Source: an uncultured Lachnospiraceae bacterium
Lineage (GTDB): Bacteria > Bacillota > Clostridia > Lachnospirales > Lachnospiraceae
Direction of reading: 5' to 3'
DNA: 21,640 nucleotides
NCBI GenBank assembly: GCA_910585555.1
Contig: CAJUFU010000014.1
Location: 1 to 21,640 of the forward strand
Positions 1 to 8,410 of the stretch are shown piece by piece (the stretch's first letter is position 1; each line of letters opens with the position of its first letter). The notes beneath the pieces were generated by a model. It worked only from the letters and a program-made list of their open reading frames with translations, had not been told where the DNA came from and searched no databases. A program made the position numbers and the translations under genes.

Positions 1-16
1 TCCTGCACAAATTTGC

Positions 17-53
17 GTGTGATAAAATCAGCTATCAAGCTGATTTTTCACAC
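17..53. repeat. Long inverted repeat at left window edge
   Basis: Arms at 17-33 and 38-53 pair almost perfectly (16 bp with one bulged base) around the 4-base loop ATCA. Neither strand has a clean T run straight after the stem, so a classical intrinsic terminator is doubtful. It lies 3' of the secG terminator on the minus strand, where rnr often follows in Firmicutes, though that gene is outside the window. It could be a leader hairpin of the next gene, a processing site or an extragenic palindrome. The structure is seen; the role is not known. Confidence 0.6.
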
Positions 54-69
54 TAATCACCGCCTAACT

Positions 70-100
70 AAAAAAGCACCCTTCTGGTAAGAGTGCTTTT
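70..100 (-). terminator. Intrinsic terminator of secG
   Basis: On the minus strand, seven bases after the secG stop codon, a stem begins AAAAGCAC and closes with GTGCTTTT around the ACCAGA region, followed by a run of T (A run at 70-75 on the plus strand). Stem, short loop and U tract fit Rho-independent termination of secG. Confidence 0.8.
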
Positions 101-106
101 GTCCGT

Positions 107-346
107 CTAAAACAAGGTCAAATTCAAGATGACCGCCAATACCATGAAACCAATCGCAAGACCTGTGGTGATCTTGACTAGCTTTCCTTCCATGGAACGT
201 CCCTTATTCTTGCCCCAATATGTTTCTGCTGCACCGCTCACTGCGCCAAGGCCGGCCGTCTTGCCCTCCTGCATCAATACCAGGACAACAAGTGCCACAC
301 ATATAAGAATATATACGATCGTCAATACGATTCTAAGTGCTCCCAT
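107..346 (-). CDS. secG: Preprotein translocase subunit SecG
   Basis: Small membrane subunit of the SecYEG protein-export channel in the cytoplasmic membrane. The 79-residue product has two hydrophobic segments (about residues 4-24 and 57-77). Between them is the family's loop, with the conserved stretch LMQEGKTAGLG and the motif YWGKNKGRS. Length and two-helix layout are normal for Firmicute SecG. An in-frame ATG seven codons upstream exists, but AGGAGG sits just ahead of the ATG at 346, so the shorter form is preferred. The gene stands alone between a possible promoter (377-405) and its own terminator (70-100). No strong terminator separates it from the upstream leucine-rich-repeat gene, so read-through is possible. 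Confidence 0.93.
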   Translation of the reverse strand: MGALRIVLTIVYILICVALVVLVLMQEGKTAGLGAVSGAAETYWGKNKGRSMEGKLVKITTGLAIGFMVLAVILNLTLF

Positions 347-376
347 CTCTACACCTCCTAATCTCATACAAATGCC

Positions 377-405
377 ATCTTACCATAGAATCTGATAATA
401 TGCAA
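377..405 (-). promoter_or_regulatory. Candidate promoter of secG
   Basis: On the minus strand: TTGCAT (400-405), a 17-base spacer and TAAGAT (377-382), preceded by TGG as in an extended -10. The -35 match is weak. It lies in the short gap between the leucine-rich-repeat gene and secG, where a promoter for an essential gene would be expected. Confidence 0.4.
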
Positions 406-419
406 GTCCCAAAATATAT

Positions 420-1319
420 TTACAGACAAAACTGTGAAAAGGCATCTTTTTCTCCCCGCAGGCTGTCATGATAGCGCATCAGATAGGCTTTCATCTCCGT
501 ATGCTGCTGCCCCATATCCTCCATCAGGTCTGTAAAATTCTCCTCCGTAACACCGCCAAGTTCGGTCAAAAATTCATAATAAGACTTGTCATCCCCATGC
601 TCCTCAAGCACCACCCGCCAGGTCTCTTCCGTCTCACATCCCTTAATGTGGGAAAGAAGATACTCCTTCAGACTTCTTGCAAACGCCTCGCCCAGTCCAT
701 AATCATGCATCAGCCGAAGCATGGCAAGCCGCACCTTGCCGCGTCTTTTCTGTTCCATATAATATCCCAGATCATTCTCCCTGCTGCCGTAATCCTCCTC
801 GCCGCACAGAAGCATCTTCGAAAAACCGTCACTGTCCTCTAAACTCATCAGCGTCTTCGCCCGCGCATCCCATCTGGCAAGCCAGCTCTGTGTTCCCACA
901 TTTTCCAAATCAAAGAGATAAAAAGCATCCAGGTGGTTTACTGCCGCCGCCAACAGCCAGGGCAAATCCCTGCTTCCCTCACCGTCGTTTCTATTTTCAA
1001 TCCGTACAAGCCGTCCGCATTCCTTAAAGACGCCCTGCCCCATCTCCACCTGACGGTAAGGCAGCGCTACACTCTCAAGCTTTCCGCAATAGGCAAAGGC
1101 CCAGTCGCCGATGCCGACAAGGTTCTTTGGCAGAATGATCTTTCGAAGCATCTTATTGCTTAAAAAGGCTTTCTTCCCCATCCATACCACCGGACAGCCC
1201 TCCATCTCATCGGGAATCTCCAACTCTGTATCTCGTCCGCTGTAGCCGGTAACCGCCACCGTACCTCCTGCAATCTCATAGGACAGACTGCCCTGTTCTG
1301 TCTCATAATTCCTATTCAT
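420..1319 (-). CDS. Leucine-rich repeat (BspA-type) protein, partner of MoxR/VWA pair
   Basis: Protein of 299 residues with no signal peptide or membrane segment, so probably cytoplasmic. Residues about 18-108 hold about three BspA/LRR_5-type repeats, with the pattern of an aromatic 'AF' or 'VF' turn, a short 'L..I.LP' strand and a 'V..IG' step (for example KKAFLSNKMLRKIILP and DWAFAYCGKLESVALP). Residues about 120-299 are charged and look helical; I do not recognise a family there. BspA-type repeats usually mediate protein binding, often at the cell surface, so a cytoplasmic version next to an AAA+ ATPase suggests an adaptor or substrate; this is inference. The gene is 85 bases after the MoxR ATPase gene on the same strand. 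GGGAGGAG precedes the ATG at about 10 bases. Confidence 0.7.
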   Translation of the reverse strand: MNRNYETEQGSLSYEIAGGTVAVTGYSGRDTELEIPDEMEGCPVVWMGKKAFLSNKMLRKIILPKNLVGIGDWAFAYCGKLESVALPYRQVEMGQGVFKECGRLVRIENRNDGEGSRDLPWLLAAAVNHLDAFYLFDLENVGTQSWLARWDARAKTLMSLEDSDGFSKMLLCGEEDYGSRENDLGYYMEQKRRGKVRLAMLRLMHDYGLGEAFARSLKEYLLSHIKGCETEETWRVVLEEHGDDKSYYEFLTELGGVTEENFTDLMEDMGQQHTEMKAYLMRYHDSLRGEKDAFSQFCL

Positions 1320-1404
1320 AGGACATCAACTCCTCCCAAAACAGCACAGAGAATACCGCCTTTGGGGCATCCTCCTGACACTGGAGAAATCTGTTTCATA
1401 AAAC

Positions 1405-2937
1405 TTAGTTCTCCGGCGTCCCAGATAATGACAGCTCCCGTATCTGCTCTCTGAGCACATCGCCTCTCTCTGTCAGCATCATCTCCTCATTATGTCTGGC
1501 ATAATCTTCACACCCATAAGCGCTGATAAACGCGGCGCAGTCCGCCTGTACCGTACACTCTGTCACCAATACCAGCATTTCATTTCCACTGCCAAAGGTA
1601 TCTTCCACGAAGACAAACAGATAATGCAGTCTCTCCTGCAGCGCCTTCGTCTCTTCCTTATACTGTTCCACCTGCCCGTCGAACTTTTCCCGCATCAGGT
1701 CAAAGGCCTGCTGGCCGCTCTGCGCCTTTGCTGTCAGGAGCATTTTCTCACCTGCCTGTAAGAAGCCGATAATCCTGCGGCTCTTTTTCTTTTCCTTAAG
1801 AGACAGGGCTCCCGCCGCAAGCAGGGACTCATAGGCCTGCTGTCTGGCCCGGACCTGCTGCCCCAGCATCGCTCTTATTTCGTCTGCACTGCCATCCTGG
1901 GCCTTACCCTTTAGCGCTTTTAAAGGATTCATCAATTCCTGCAGCATCGCGGAAGTCTGCATGTTCTCCCGGATTTCCTGCTGTATCTGGTCAATCAGCA
2001 TCCCCATCAGGGACAGGCGCTCATCAAACCCTGCCTTTCTTGCCTTATCTTTCACCTGTTCATTGACCTTTCCGGTCAAAATATCTTCCACCCGGTAATC
2101 ATTCTGATATTTCTGGTATAGATCATAATAGGCCGTAAATTCTCTAGCCACGCGGGCGTTTCGCAGATACTGCCCCACCAGTGTCTCTTCCACCGCCAGT
2201 CCCTCCTCCTCATAAAGCAGAAGCATCTGTGACAAATCCTCCCAGCCTCTGGCAGTGACATAAGCTTTGCCCCGCACGGTGGTCTCCACCTGATAGAAAT
2301 CTTCCTTTTTCATATCCAGATAATTTAAAATGGCCGTGTGAATACCTCTCTCCTTGGCATACTCCCGCCAAATCTCATATTCGGCCTCCACCTCCAGGAT
2401 TTTCATGCGGTCTAAGGTCACCACGTCAAACTCCCGCACGGACTTATTATACTCCGGCGGATTGCCCGCCGTCACGATCACCCAGCCCTCCGGCACGCTG
2501 TGCCTGCCAAATACCTTATACTGTAAAAACTGTAACATAGACGGAGCAAGGGTTTCCGAGACACAGTTAATCTCATCCAAAAACAAAATCCCCTCCTTGA
2601 TACCGCTCGCCGCCATCACATCATAGATGGACGCGATAATCTCACTCATGGTATATTCCGACACATCGTAAGAGGTGCCCTCATACTCCTTATGGGTAAT
2701 GAAAGGAAGACCCAGGGCGGACTGTCTGGTATGGTGTGTCATGGAATAGGACACCAGTGCAATCCCAAGTTCCTGGGCAATCTGTTCCATAATCGCCGTC
2801 TTGCCGATGCCCGGCGCACCCAACAGAAACACCGGCCGCTGCCTGACCACCGGTATCCTGTATTCCCCTTCTTCATCCTTTTTCAAATATAAGGTAACGG
2901 TATCCTTGATATAATTCTTTGCTTCCTTAATGTTCAT
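1405..2937 (-). CDS. MoxR-type AAA+ ATPase
   Basis: ATPase of about 510 residues. Walker A is GAPGIGKT (40-47), Walker B ILFLDE (117-122), sensor 1 asparagine in TAGNP (N159), and a likely arginine finger is R177 in TLDRM. This layout fits MoxR-family ATPases, which usually work with a VWA-domain partner to remodel or activate other protein complexes. Residues from about 230 onward form a long, charged, helix-rich extension with no recognised domain. A TTG in frame 13 codons upstream (2976) would lengthen the protein, but the ATG at 2937 has GGGAG upstream and begins the conserved part, so it is preferred. It lies 57 bases after the VWA gene and 85 bases before the leucine-rich-repeat gene, consistent with one operon. 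The substrate is unknown. Confidence 0.88.
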   Translation of the reverse strand: MNIKEAKNYIKDTVTLYLKKDEEGEYRIPVVRQRPVFLLGAPGIGKTAIMEQIAQELGIALVSYSMTHHTRQSALGLPFITHKEYEGTSYDVSEYTMSEIIASIYDVMAASGIKEGILFLDEINCVSETLAPSMLQFLQYKVFGRHSVPEGWVIVTAGNPPEYNKSVREFDVVTLDRMKILEVEAEYEIWREYAKERGIHTAILNYLDMKKEDFYQVETTVRGKAYVTARGWEDLSQMLLLYEEEGLAVEETLVGQYLRNARVAREFTAYYDLYQKYQNDYRVEDILTGKVNEQVKDKARKAGFDERLSLMGMLIDQIQQEIRENMQTSAMLQELMNPLKALKGKAQDGSADEIRAMLGQQVRARQQAYESLLAAGALSLKEKKKSRRIIGFLQAGEKMLLTAKAQSGQQAFDLMREKFDGQVEQYKEETKALQERLHYLFVFVEDTFGSGNEMLVLVTECTVQADCAAFISAYGCEDYARHNEEMMLTERGDVLREQIRELSLSGTPEN

Positions 2938-2994
2938 GTAACTGCATTCTCCCAACCCATTCGTCAAAATTATCAAAAGACGGAATCTGCCGCC

Positions 2995-4329
2995 TTATCC
3001 TGCAAGTTCCTGTCCATCTGCGCCGCTTTCTATTGTAAAAGCCTCAATCTCCTCGTCCTCCAGCACCAGCCGTATGGCCCACGGCGGCACTTTGGGCCTG
3101 TTTTCGTCCTCATTGAGAAAAACAAAGGCCACCTCATAATCCGGCATCCGCTCCGGATAAATGCCATATCCGTCCGTAAAGTAGATCAAACCTTTCAAAT
3201 CCTCGAACTCCCCGGCCTTTTGCAGTTCCTCCACGTAAGCAAACACCGGCCTGAAATCGGTAGACCCAAAACCTGTCAGTTTTCCCTGTTGCATAAAAGC
3301 ATCAAATTCAGCCTTCTGTGTTATTTTGGTATCCTGCTTGATTTCACTGTCACACTGGATAATATGGACATTGATCTTGGCAAAGAAATTCTCGCTCTCC
3401 TGCATGATATTATAGGTCTTTTGCAAAAAAGCCTGCACAATCTTTCCCCGGCAGGAAGCGGAGGTGTCGATGGCAATCACAAAATCCTTAATCTTATTCG
3501 TGTCGCAGTATTCCAAAGGCTCTACCAGGGGCATGTTGCCGTAAGTCTGAAATCCATATGTGTAATAGATATAATCAAACTCCTCGTCATTCACCTGTAC
3601 AGACTCGCCTAACACCATAAAATGTCTCAGAAAATCACTGTAATCATAGCGCTCTCTGGTAGCCTCTCCCAGATTCTCTGCCATGCTCTCTGCATTGTTC
3701 TTGTCCTTGCTAAAGCTCTTAATATCCGCCTTCACCCGCTCGCTGATCTTACGCCACTCAGCCTGGGACAATTCCAGTTCTTCTTTCCTGTCCCAATAGA
3801 TATGCTCGTCATAATGACAGAGTTTACGCCACTCCGTGGCAGCCTTTGCAGAGGGTTCCTCAATCCGGAAATGCCGGTATATCTTCTCCGCCGTAAGGCC
3901 GCCGGCCTGTTTTCGCAAAAGTGCAAGCCTCTCCCCCAGGGTATCGTCCGACATCATTCTGGCCGGGTGTATGTCAATCTCTAAAATGGTGTTCTCCACC
4001 GCAATATCCGTTGCCAGGTCCCAATATGCCGGCTGCAGCTTATCTGTCTGAAAGCCATGATAAAATATGCAGTGCAAAAGTGTATGCAAATACAGTCTGG
4101 CCGCATATCCGGGCTCCGCCTCGTATTGCCTCAAAAGAAGCGCCGGGTCATAATACAGCTTTTCGCCGTCAAAAAGATGAGCGCCTGTATGTTCTGCGCA
4201 TTCCACTTTCAGCCTGGCAAGGGCCGTATCCAAAAAACGCAGGTTGATCAGCAGCCCGTCATGAGAAAGTCTGAGGATTTCCGCCGCCAGTGTCCGTATC
4301 TTCTGTTGTCTGTCTGCATCCTGTGCCAT
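2995..4329 (-). CDS. VWA-like protein with metallopeptidase-like N-terminal domain (DUF2201 type)
   Basis: Protein of 444 residues, the usual partner type of MoxR ATPases. The N-terminal region (about 20-130) resembles the putative metallopeptidase domain of this family. Its histidines are spaced H82-x3-H86-x4-H91, but the second residue of the usual HExxH is Thr83, so catalysis is doubtful. The C-terminal VWA-like domain (about 280-435) has a complete MIDAS metal site: DTSAS (288-292), Thr357 in GSTDF and Asp386 in YFTDG. Such domains bind partners through a divalent metal. The middle (about 140-260) is charged and helical. AAAGGA precedes the ATG at 4329. The gene follows the TraX-family gene by 53 bases and leads into the ATPase gene. 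Confidence 0.85.
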   Translation of the reverse strand: MAQDADRQQKIRTLAAEILRLSHDGLLINLRFLDTALARLKVECAEHTGAHLFDGEKLYYDPALLLRQYEAEPGYAARLYLHTLLHCIFYHGFQTDKLQPAYWDLATDIAVENTILEIDIHPARMMSDDTLGERLALLRKQAGGLTAEKIYRHFRIEEPSAKAATEWRKLCHYDEHIYWDRKEELELSQAEWRKISERVKADIKSFSKDKNNAESMAENLGEATRERYDYSDFLRHFMVLGESVQVNDEEFDYIYYTYGFQTYGNMPLVEPLEYCDTNKIKDFVIAIDTSASCRGKIVQAFLQKTYNIMQESENFFAKINVHIIQCDSEIKQDTKITQKAEFDAFMQQGKLTGFGSTDFRPVFAYVEELQKAGEFEDLKGLIYFTDGYGIYPERMPDYEVAFVFLNEDENRPKVPPWAIRLVLEDEEIEAFTIESGADGQELAG

Positions 4330-4382
4330 GTTGTCATATTCCTTTCTTAACTAACAAGATTCTGCAACCGCAGCCAACTGCC

Positions 4383-5135
4383 TCACACAACTGCCAGCAG
4401 ATACAAGAGCAGTAGATGCGCCGGATAGAATAGGTAGAAAAACCACTTGGAAAATACCCTTCCGTGCGCCGCTCTCTTTCCATTATAGAAAAACAAAACC
4501 GTAACTCCCGCCGCCACAATCCCAAGGCACCCAAAAAGGCCGTGCAGCAGCGATGCCGGCAAACCATAATTATCCCACATATAATTTCTGGTGATGAACA
4601 GACAATAAATCAGCGCGATCATCCCATAATGCATCATCATTTTCTTCCTGTCCCCCCAGTTCTCTGCCAGCAGGTACACCAAAAGCGCCGCAAAAATCTG
4701 CCAGTCCCCGATGATCGTTGCAAACACAAGAAACGCGCAGACCGCTCCGCGCCACAAAGGATTGGATATCTTTTCCCGCGCTGCAAGAAGCAGGAAAGAA
4801 CAAAATAGCGTATAGAACATATTAAAGGTAAACGGAAGGCCGGCCACAGACATGCGCAAGGCCAGGTAAAAGGGCACCTGGGATATCACCGTAAATACCA
4901 AAAGCCGCAGACCATATCTGACCTTGGATCTGGTGTAGGCATAACCCTCCACCAGAAAATAACACATCACCGGTGCCGTAAAGTATCCCACATCCTCAAA
5001 AATTTCATGAAGCAAGGTTCCCCTGATCAAGAACACATGGGCAATATGATTGAGGAGCATGGTAAGCATGGCAATGTATTTGATCACATCGCGGTTTAGT
5101 ACCTGTAACCCGCTTCGCTTCGTTATCTCTTCCAT
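4383..5135 (-). CDS. TraX-family integral membrane protein
   Basis: Protein of 250 residues, mostly hydrophobic, with about seven or eight predicted membrane segments. The N-terminal stretch, DVIKYIAMLTMLLNHIAHVF, is typical of the TraX family, as is the 'YFTAPVMCYFLVEGY' segment. TraX was named for F-pilin acetylation, but chromosomal clostridial members are not tied to conjugation and their role is unsettled; no other conjugation gene is present here. GGAGGG lies upstream of the ATG at a rather long distance (about 14 bases from GGAGG). The gene follows the terminator at 5227-5264, so it probably begins a new transcript, which could run on into the VWA/MoxR/leucine-rich-repeat genes. I did not find a convincing promoter. 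Confidence 0.8.
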   Translation of the reverse strand: MEEITKRSGLQVLNRDVIKYIAMLTMLLNHIAHVFLIRGTLLHEIFEDVGYFTAPVMCYFLVEGYAYTRSKVRYGLRLLVFTVISQVPFYLALRMSVAGLPFTFNMFYTLFCSFLLLAAREKISNPLWRGAVCAFLVFATIIGDWQIFAALLVYLLAENWGDRKKMMMHYGMIALIYCLFITRNYMWDNYGLPASLLHGLFGCLGIVAAGVTVLFFYNGKRAAHGRVFSKWFFYLFYPAHLLLLYLLAVV

Positions 5136-5226
5136 GACGTCTTACTTTCCCTCCATACGACTCCCGGTTTCGATTAAGTCCCATGGCCGCCGTTTCCCTT
5201 TCGGCTTGATCAATAGAAGTTTACAT

Positions 5227-5264
5227 AAAAACTGGCGATTGAAATCCCCTCAACCGCCAGTTTT
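5227..5264 (-). terminator. Intrinsic terminator of rel-hydrolase unit
   Basis: On the minus strand, arms at 5228-5242 and 5250-5264 form a 15-bp stem (one G-U pair) with loop GGGGATT, followed by TTTTTAT. It lies about 35 bases after the stop of the metallo-hydrolase gene and ends the rel transcript before the TraX gene. Confidence 0.82.
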
Positions 5265-5298
5265 ATTTATCTTACCGACAGCCTCATCCCAAAACCGT

Positions 5299-5931
5299 CT
5301 ACTGTATAAAGGGGTTATACTTCTTTTCCTCCCCTATGGTGGTTGTCTCTCCATGTCCCGGATAAACCTTTGTCTCATCCGGCAGTACCAAAAGTCTCTC
5401 TTTGATGGAACGCACTAACGCACTCATACTGCCCGTGGCCAGATCTGTCCGCCCTACGGACTCCTGGAACAGCGTGTCTCCCGCCACAAGAATTCCAGCC
5501 TCTTCAAAGTAATAACAGCAGCTTCCCACCGTATGGCCCGGTGTTGCAATCACCTTACAAGTCATACCCGCAATGGTAATCTCCTCATTGTCTTTAAGAT
5601 AGCCGTCCGGTATTACCGTATAGGGTCTTCCCACCTGATCGGATACATTCGTCACCGCATCCTCGCATAGTACTTTCTCCGCCTCATAGGCATAGATGGG
5701 CGCGCCGGATAACTCCCGCAGTTTATTGGTGCCCCAGATATGATCGAAATGTCCATGGGTCAGGAGAATGCCTTTCACCTGAAATCCTTTTTCCTTTAAA
5801 GACTCATAAATGTAATCGCCTTTATCCGCCGGGTCAAAGAAAATCACATCATGACTTCCCTCCCGGTACACAAAATAACAGTTCGTCTGGCAGATACCCA
5901 GCATGAGTCTGCCGATTTTCAAATCAGACAT
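5299..5931 (-). CDS. MBL-fold metallo-hydrolase, glyoxalase-II-like
   Basis: Cytoplasmic hydrolase of 210 residues in the metallo-beta-lactamase superfamily. The metal-binding residues are all present: HGHFDH (59-64), His133 in TPGHTVGS, Asp152 in AGDTLF and His193 in YPGHGE. This set fits the short glyoxalase-II-like group (hydroxyacyl-thiol hydrolases), which lacks the C-terminal substrate domain of classical GloB; the natural substrate cannot be read from sequence. It follows rel by 33 bases on the same strand, a common clostridial arrangement, though the dtd gene often found between them is absent here. GAGGGAG precedes the ATG at a normal distance. Co-transcription with rel is likely, ending at 5227-5264. 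Confidence 0.88.
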   Translation of the reverse strand: MSDLKIGRLMLGICQTNCYFVYREGSHDVIFFDPADKGDYIYESLKEKGFQVKGILLTHGHFDHIWGTNKLRELSGAPIYAYEAEKVLCEDAVTNVSDQVGRPYTVIPDGYLKDNEEITIAGMTCKVIATPGHTVGSCCYYFEEAGILVAGDTLFQESVGRTDLATGSMSALVRSIKERLLVLPDETKVYPGHGETTTIGEEKKYNPFIQ

Positions 5932-5964
5932 TTTCTCTCCCTCTTTGTTTATCCATATATTATG

Positions 5965-8280
5965 TTAACCAGTCGTCCTCTCAATATCGATCACACTCTC
6001 AATGGTCCTGATCTTATCGATGATACGCTGCAGTTCTTCTCTGCTTCCGATTTCAAAGCTGACAGACATGGTGGCAGTCCCCTGCTTGTTCGCTCTGGTA
6101 TTTAAAGCCAAAATATCAATGCCCTTCTCCGTCAGCGCTCTCGACACATCTGCCAGAAGCCCGTTTCTGTTGTTGGCATAGATATTAATCTCCGCAAGGT
6201 ATTTCTCATTGCCATCCTGCCCGTCCGTCTGCTGCCACTCCGCATCGATGAGCCGGTGTCTGTCTAATTCCGGCAGGCTCATGAGATTCACGCAGTCCGT
6301 CCGATGGATGGAAATGCCTCTTCCCCTGGTGACAAACCCCACAATCTCATCTCCCGGCACCGGGCTGCAGCATTTGGAAAAACGGACCGCCACATCATGG
6401 ACACCCTTAACCACAATGGCGCTGGTGTTCTTTCCGGGACGTTTCCTATTTGTCTGTACATTCTCCTCAATCTCCGCCATCACTTCGGCGTCGGTCATCT
6501 CCCGTTTGTGGTCGTTATCATACAACTCCCGCATACGATTGACAATCTGGCCTTCTTTGAGTCCGCCGTGTCCTACCGCCGCCAGAACCGAATCCCAGTT
6601 CTGAAAACCATACTTTTTCATGACGGCTTCTTCATACTTGGGAATCAAAAGCTCCGCCATATTGATGGATTTGGCCTTACAGTAGGTGCTGATCAGTTCC
6701 CGGCCTTTGACAATATTATCTTCCTTCAGTTCATTCTTAAACCACTGATTGATCTTATTCTTGGCCTGGGTGCTCTTCACCACGTTGAGCCAGTCGCGGC
6801 TTGGACCTTTGGAATTCTGAGAGGTCATGATTTCCACCCGGTCGCCGTTTCTGATCTCATAGTCTATGGTTACCAGTTTCCCGTTCACTCTGGCGCCAAT
6901 CATCTTGTTTCCCACCGCACTATGAATGCTGTAGGCAAAATCTATGGGCGTAGAACCTGCAGGCAGGCTCTTCACATCTCCTGTGGGGGTAAAACAATAC
7001 ACGTTATCCGCAAAAAGATTCAGATCATCTTTCAGCAGATTCATAAATTCCTTGTTATCTGATAAATCCTGCTGCCACTCAAGAATCTGCCGCAGCCATA
7101 CCAGTTTCTCCTCCTCCTGGGTCTCCACTTTCCTGCCGTCAGAGGCTTCCTTGTATTTCCAGTGGGCCGCAATACCGTACTCTGCCGCCTTATGCATTTC
7201 ATAAGTACGAATCTGTATCTCAAAAGGCTGGCCGCTGGTGCCGATCAATGTGGTGTGCAGGGACTGATACATATTGGATTTGGGCATGGCAATATAATCT
7301 TTAAAGCGCCCCGGAATCGGTTTATACATCTCATGAATCACACCCAGCGCCGCATAACAGTCCTTCACCGTATCCACTATGATACGCACCGCAAACAGAT
7401 CATAGATCTGATCGATGGACTTGTTCTGGTTCTTCATTTTCTTATAGATGCTGAAAAAATGTTTGATGCGGCCGTCAATCTGCGCCTTAATCCCTGCGTT
7501 TTTGATGTGTACGCTGACCTCGTCTACAATCGTCTGGATGTACCGTTCCCGCACACTCTTTCTCACTGCAATTTTATCTACCAAATCATAGTAAGCCTCA
7601 GGTTCTAAATATTTTAAGGACAAATCGTCCAGCTCTACCTTAATCTTAGAAATGCCAAGCCGCTGTGCAATCGGCGAATAGATATCCAATGTCTCTCTTG
7701 CAATCTCCTGCTGTTTCTCCGGCCGCATGTGCTGCAACGTCCTCATATTGTGGAGCCTGTCAGCCAGCTTGATCAAGATAACCCGGATATCCTTGGCCAT
7801 GGCCAAAAACATCTTGCGCAGATTCTCTGCCTGTCGTTCCAGTTTCTCTGCATCCCTATCCTGATTTCCATGTTCCCCATGGAAATTAAGCTTCTCCAAC
7901 TTGGTGACACCATCCACCAAAAGCGCCACATCCTGGCCAAATTCTTCCTTAATCTCGTCGTCCGTCATGATGGTATCTTCCACCACATCATGCAAAAGAC
8001 CCGCAACGATGGTCTCTTTATCCAGTTCTAGGTCCGCCAGAATAATTGCCACACACAATGGATGAATGATATAAGGCTCTCCCGACTTGCGGGCCTGCCC
8101 CTTATGGGCGTCATAGGCTATTCTGTATGCTTTTTGAATCAAGCTGATATCCGTCGATGGATGATATTTGCGCACACGGATAATAAGCTCCTCATAGAGC
8201 GTTCCGGGAGTCTGAAATTCTTCAATCGATTCTATTCTGCCATCGTCAAATATGATATCTTTCTTCTCTTCTGTCTTCAT
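5965..8280 (-). CDS. rel: Bifunctional (p)ppGpp synthetase/hydrolase Rel
   Basis: Makes and degrades the stringent-response alarmone (p)ppGpp from GTP or GDP and ATP, usually on starved ribosomes. The 771-residue length and domain order are normal. The HD hydrolase domain has His73 and His97-Asp98 in LLHDVVEDT; the synthetase domain contains RFKD (325-328) in PGRFKDYIAMPK. A TGS domain (about 410-470) and a C-terminal ACT domain (about 695-771) follow, with a conserved Cys-Cys motif before the ACT (FSKCCSPVPGD). The RxKD form of the synthetase motif is the one linked to bifunctional enzymes, as opposed to ExDD in monofunctional RelA. AAGGTG upstream of the ATG is a modest ribosome site. A near-consensus promoter lies at 8328-8356. 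This is probably the main Rel of the genome. Confidence 0.96.
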   Translation of the reverse strand: MKTEEKKDIIFDDGRIESIEEFQTPGTLYEELIIRVRKYHPSTDISLIQKAYRIAYDAHKGQARKSGEPYIIHPLCVAIILADLELDKETIVAGLLHDVVEDTIMTDDEIKEEFGQDVALLVDGVTKLEKLNFHGEHGNQDRDAEKLERQAENLRKMFLAMAKDIRVILIKLADRLHNMRTLQHMRPEKQQEIARETLDIYSPIAQRLGISKIKVELDDLSLKYLEPEAYYDLVDKIAVRKSVRERYIQTIVDEVSVHIKNAGIKAQIDGRIKHFFSIYKKMKNQNKSIDQIYDLFAVRIIVDTVKDCYAALGVIHEMYKPIPGRFKDYIAMPKSNMYQSLHTTLIGTSGQPFEIQIRTYEMHKAAEYGIAAHWKYKEASDGRKVETQEEEKLVWLRQILEWQQDLSDNKEFMNLLKDDLNLFADNVYCFTPTGDVKSLPAGSTPIDFAYSIHSAVGNKMIGARVNGKLVTIDYEIRNGDRVEIMTSQNSKGPSRDWLNVVKSTQAKNKINQWFKNELKEDNIVKGRELISTYCKAKSINMAELLIPKYEEAVMKKYGFQNWDSVLAAVGHGGLKEGQIVNRMRELYDNDHKREMTDAEVMAEIEENVQTNRKRPGKNTSAIVVKGVHDVAVRFSKCCSPVPGDEIVGFVTRGRGISIHRTDCVNLMSLPELDRHRLIDAEWQQTDGQDGNEKYLAEINIYANNRNGLLADVSRALTEKGIDILALNTRANKQGTATMSVSFEIGSREELQRIIDKIRTIESVIDIERTTG

Positions 8281-8327
8281 ACAGTCACCAACACCTTATT
8301 TTGTCACTCTATAAGCCATTTTAAAAC

Positions 8328-8356
8328 ATTATAATATTATTTACCGTACAAGTCAA
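8328..8356 (-). promoter_or_regulatory. Promoter of rel
   Basis: On the minus strand: TTGACT (8351-8356), 17-base spacer and perfect TATAAT (8328-8333). It would start transcription near 8321 and give a leader of about 40 bases before the rel ATG. This is one of the best sigma-A type matches in the window. Confidence 0.8.
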
Positions 8357-8410
8357 AATATTTCGTATGAAGCATGGCAGGAACCTGCTTTTGTATTGTT
8401 GATGACATAA

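Noticed and set aside
2938..2976. Upstream TTG start for the MoxR ATPase
   Set aside because: No well-placed ribosome site, and the added 13 residues do not resemble the family; the ATG at 2937 has GGGAG upstream.
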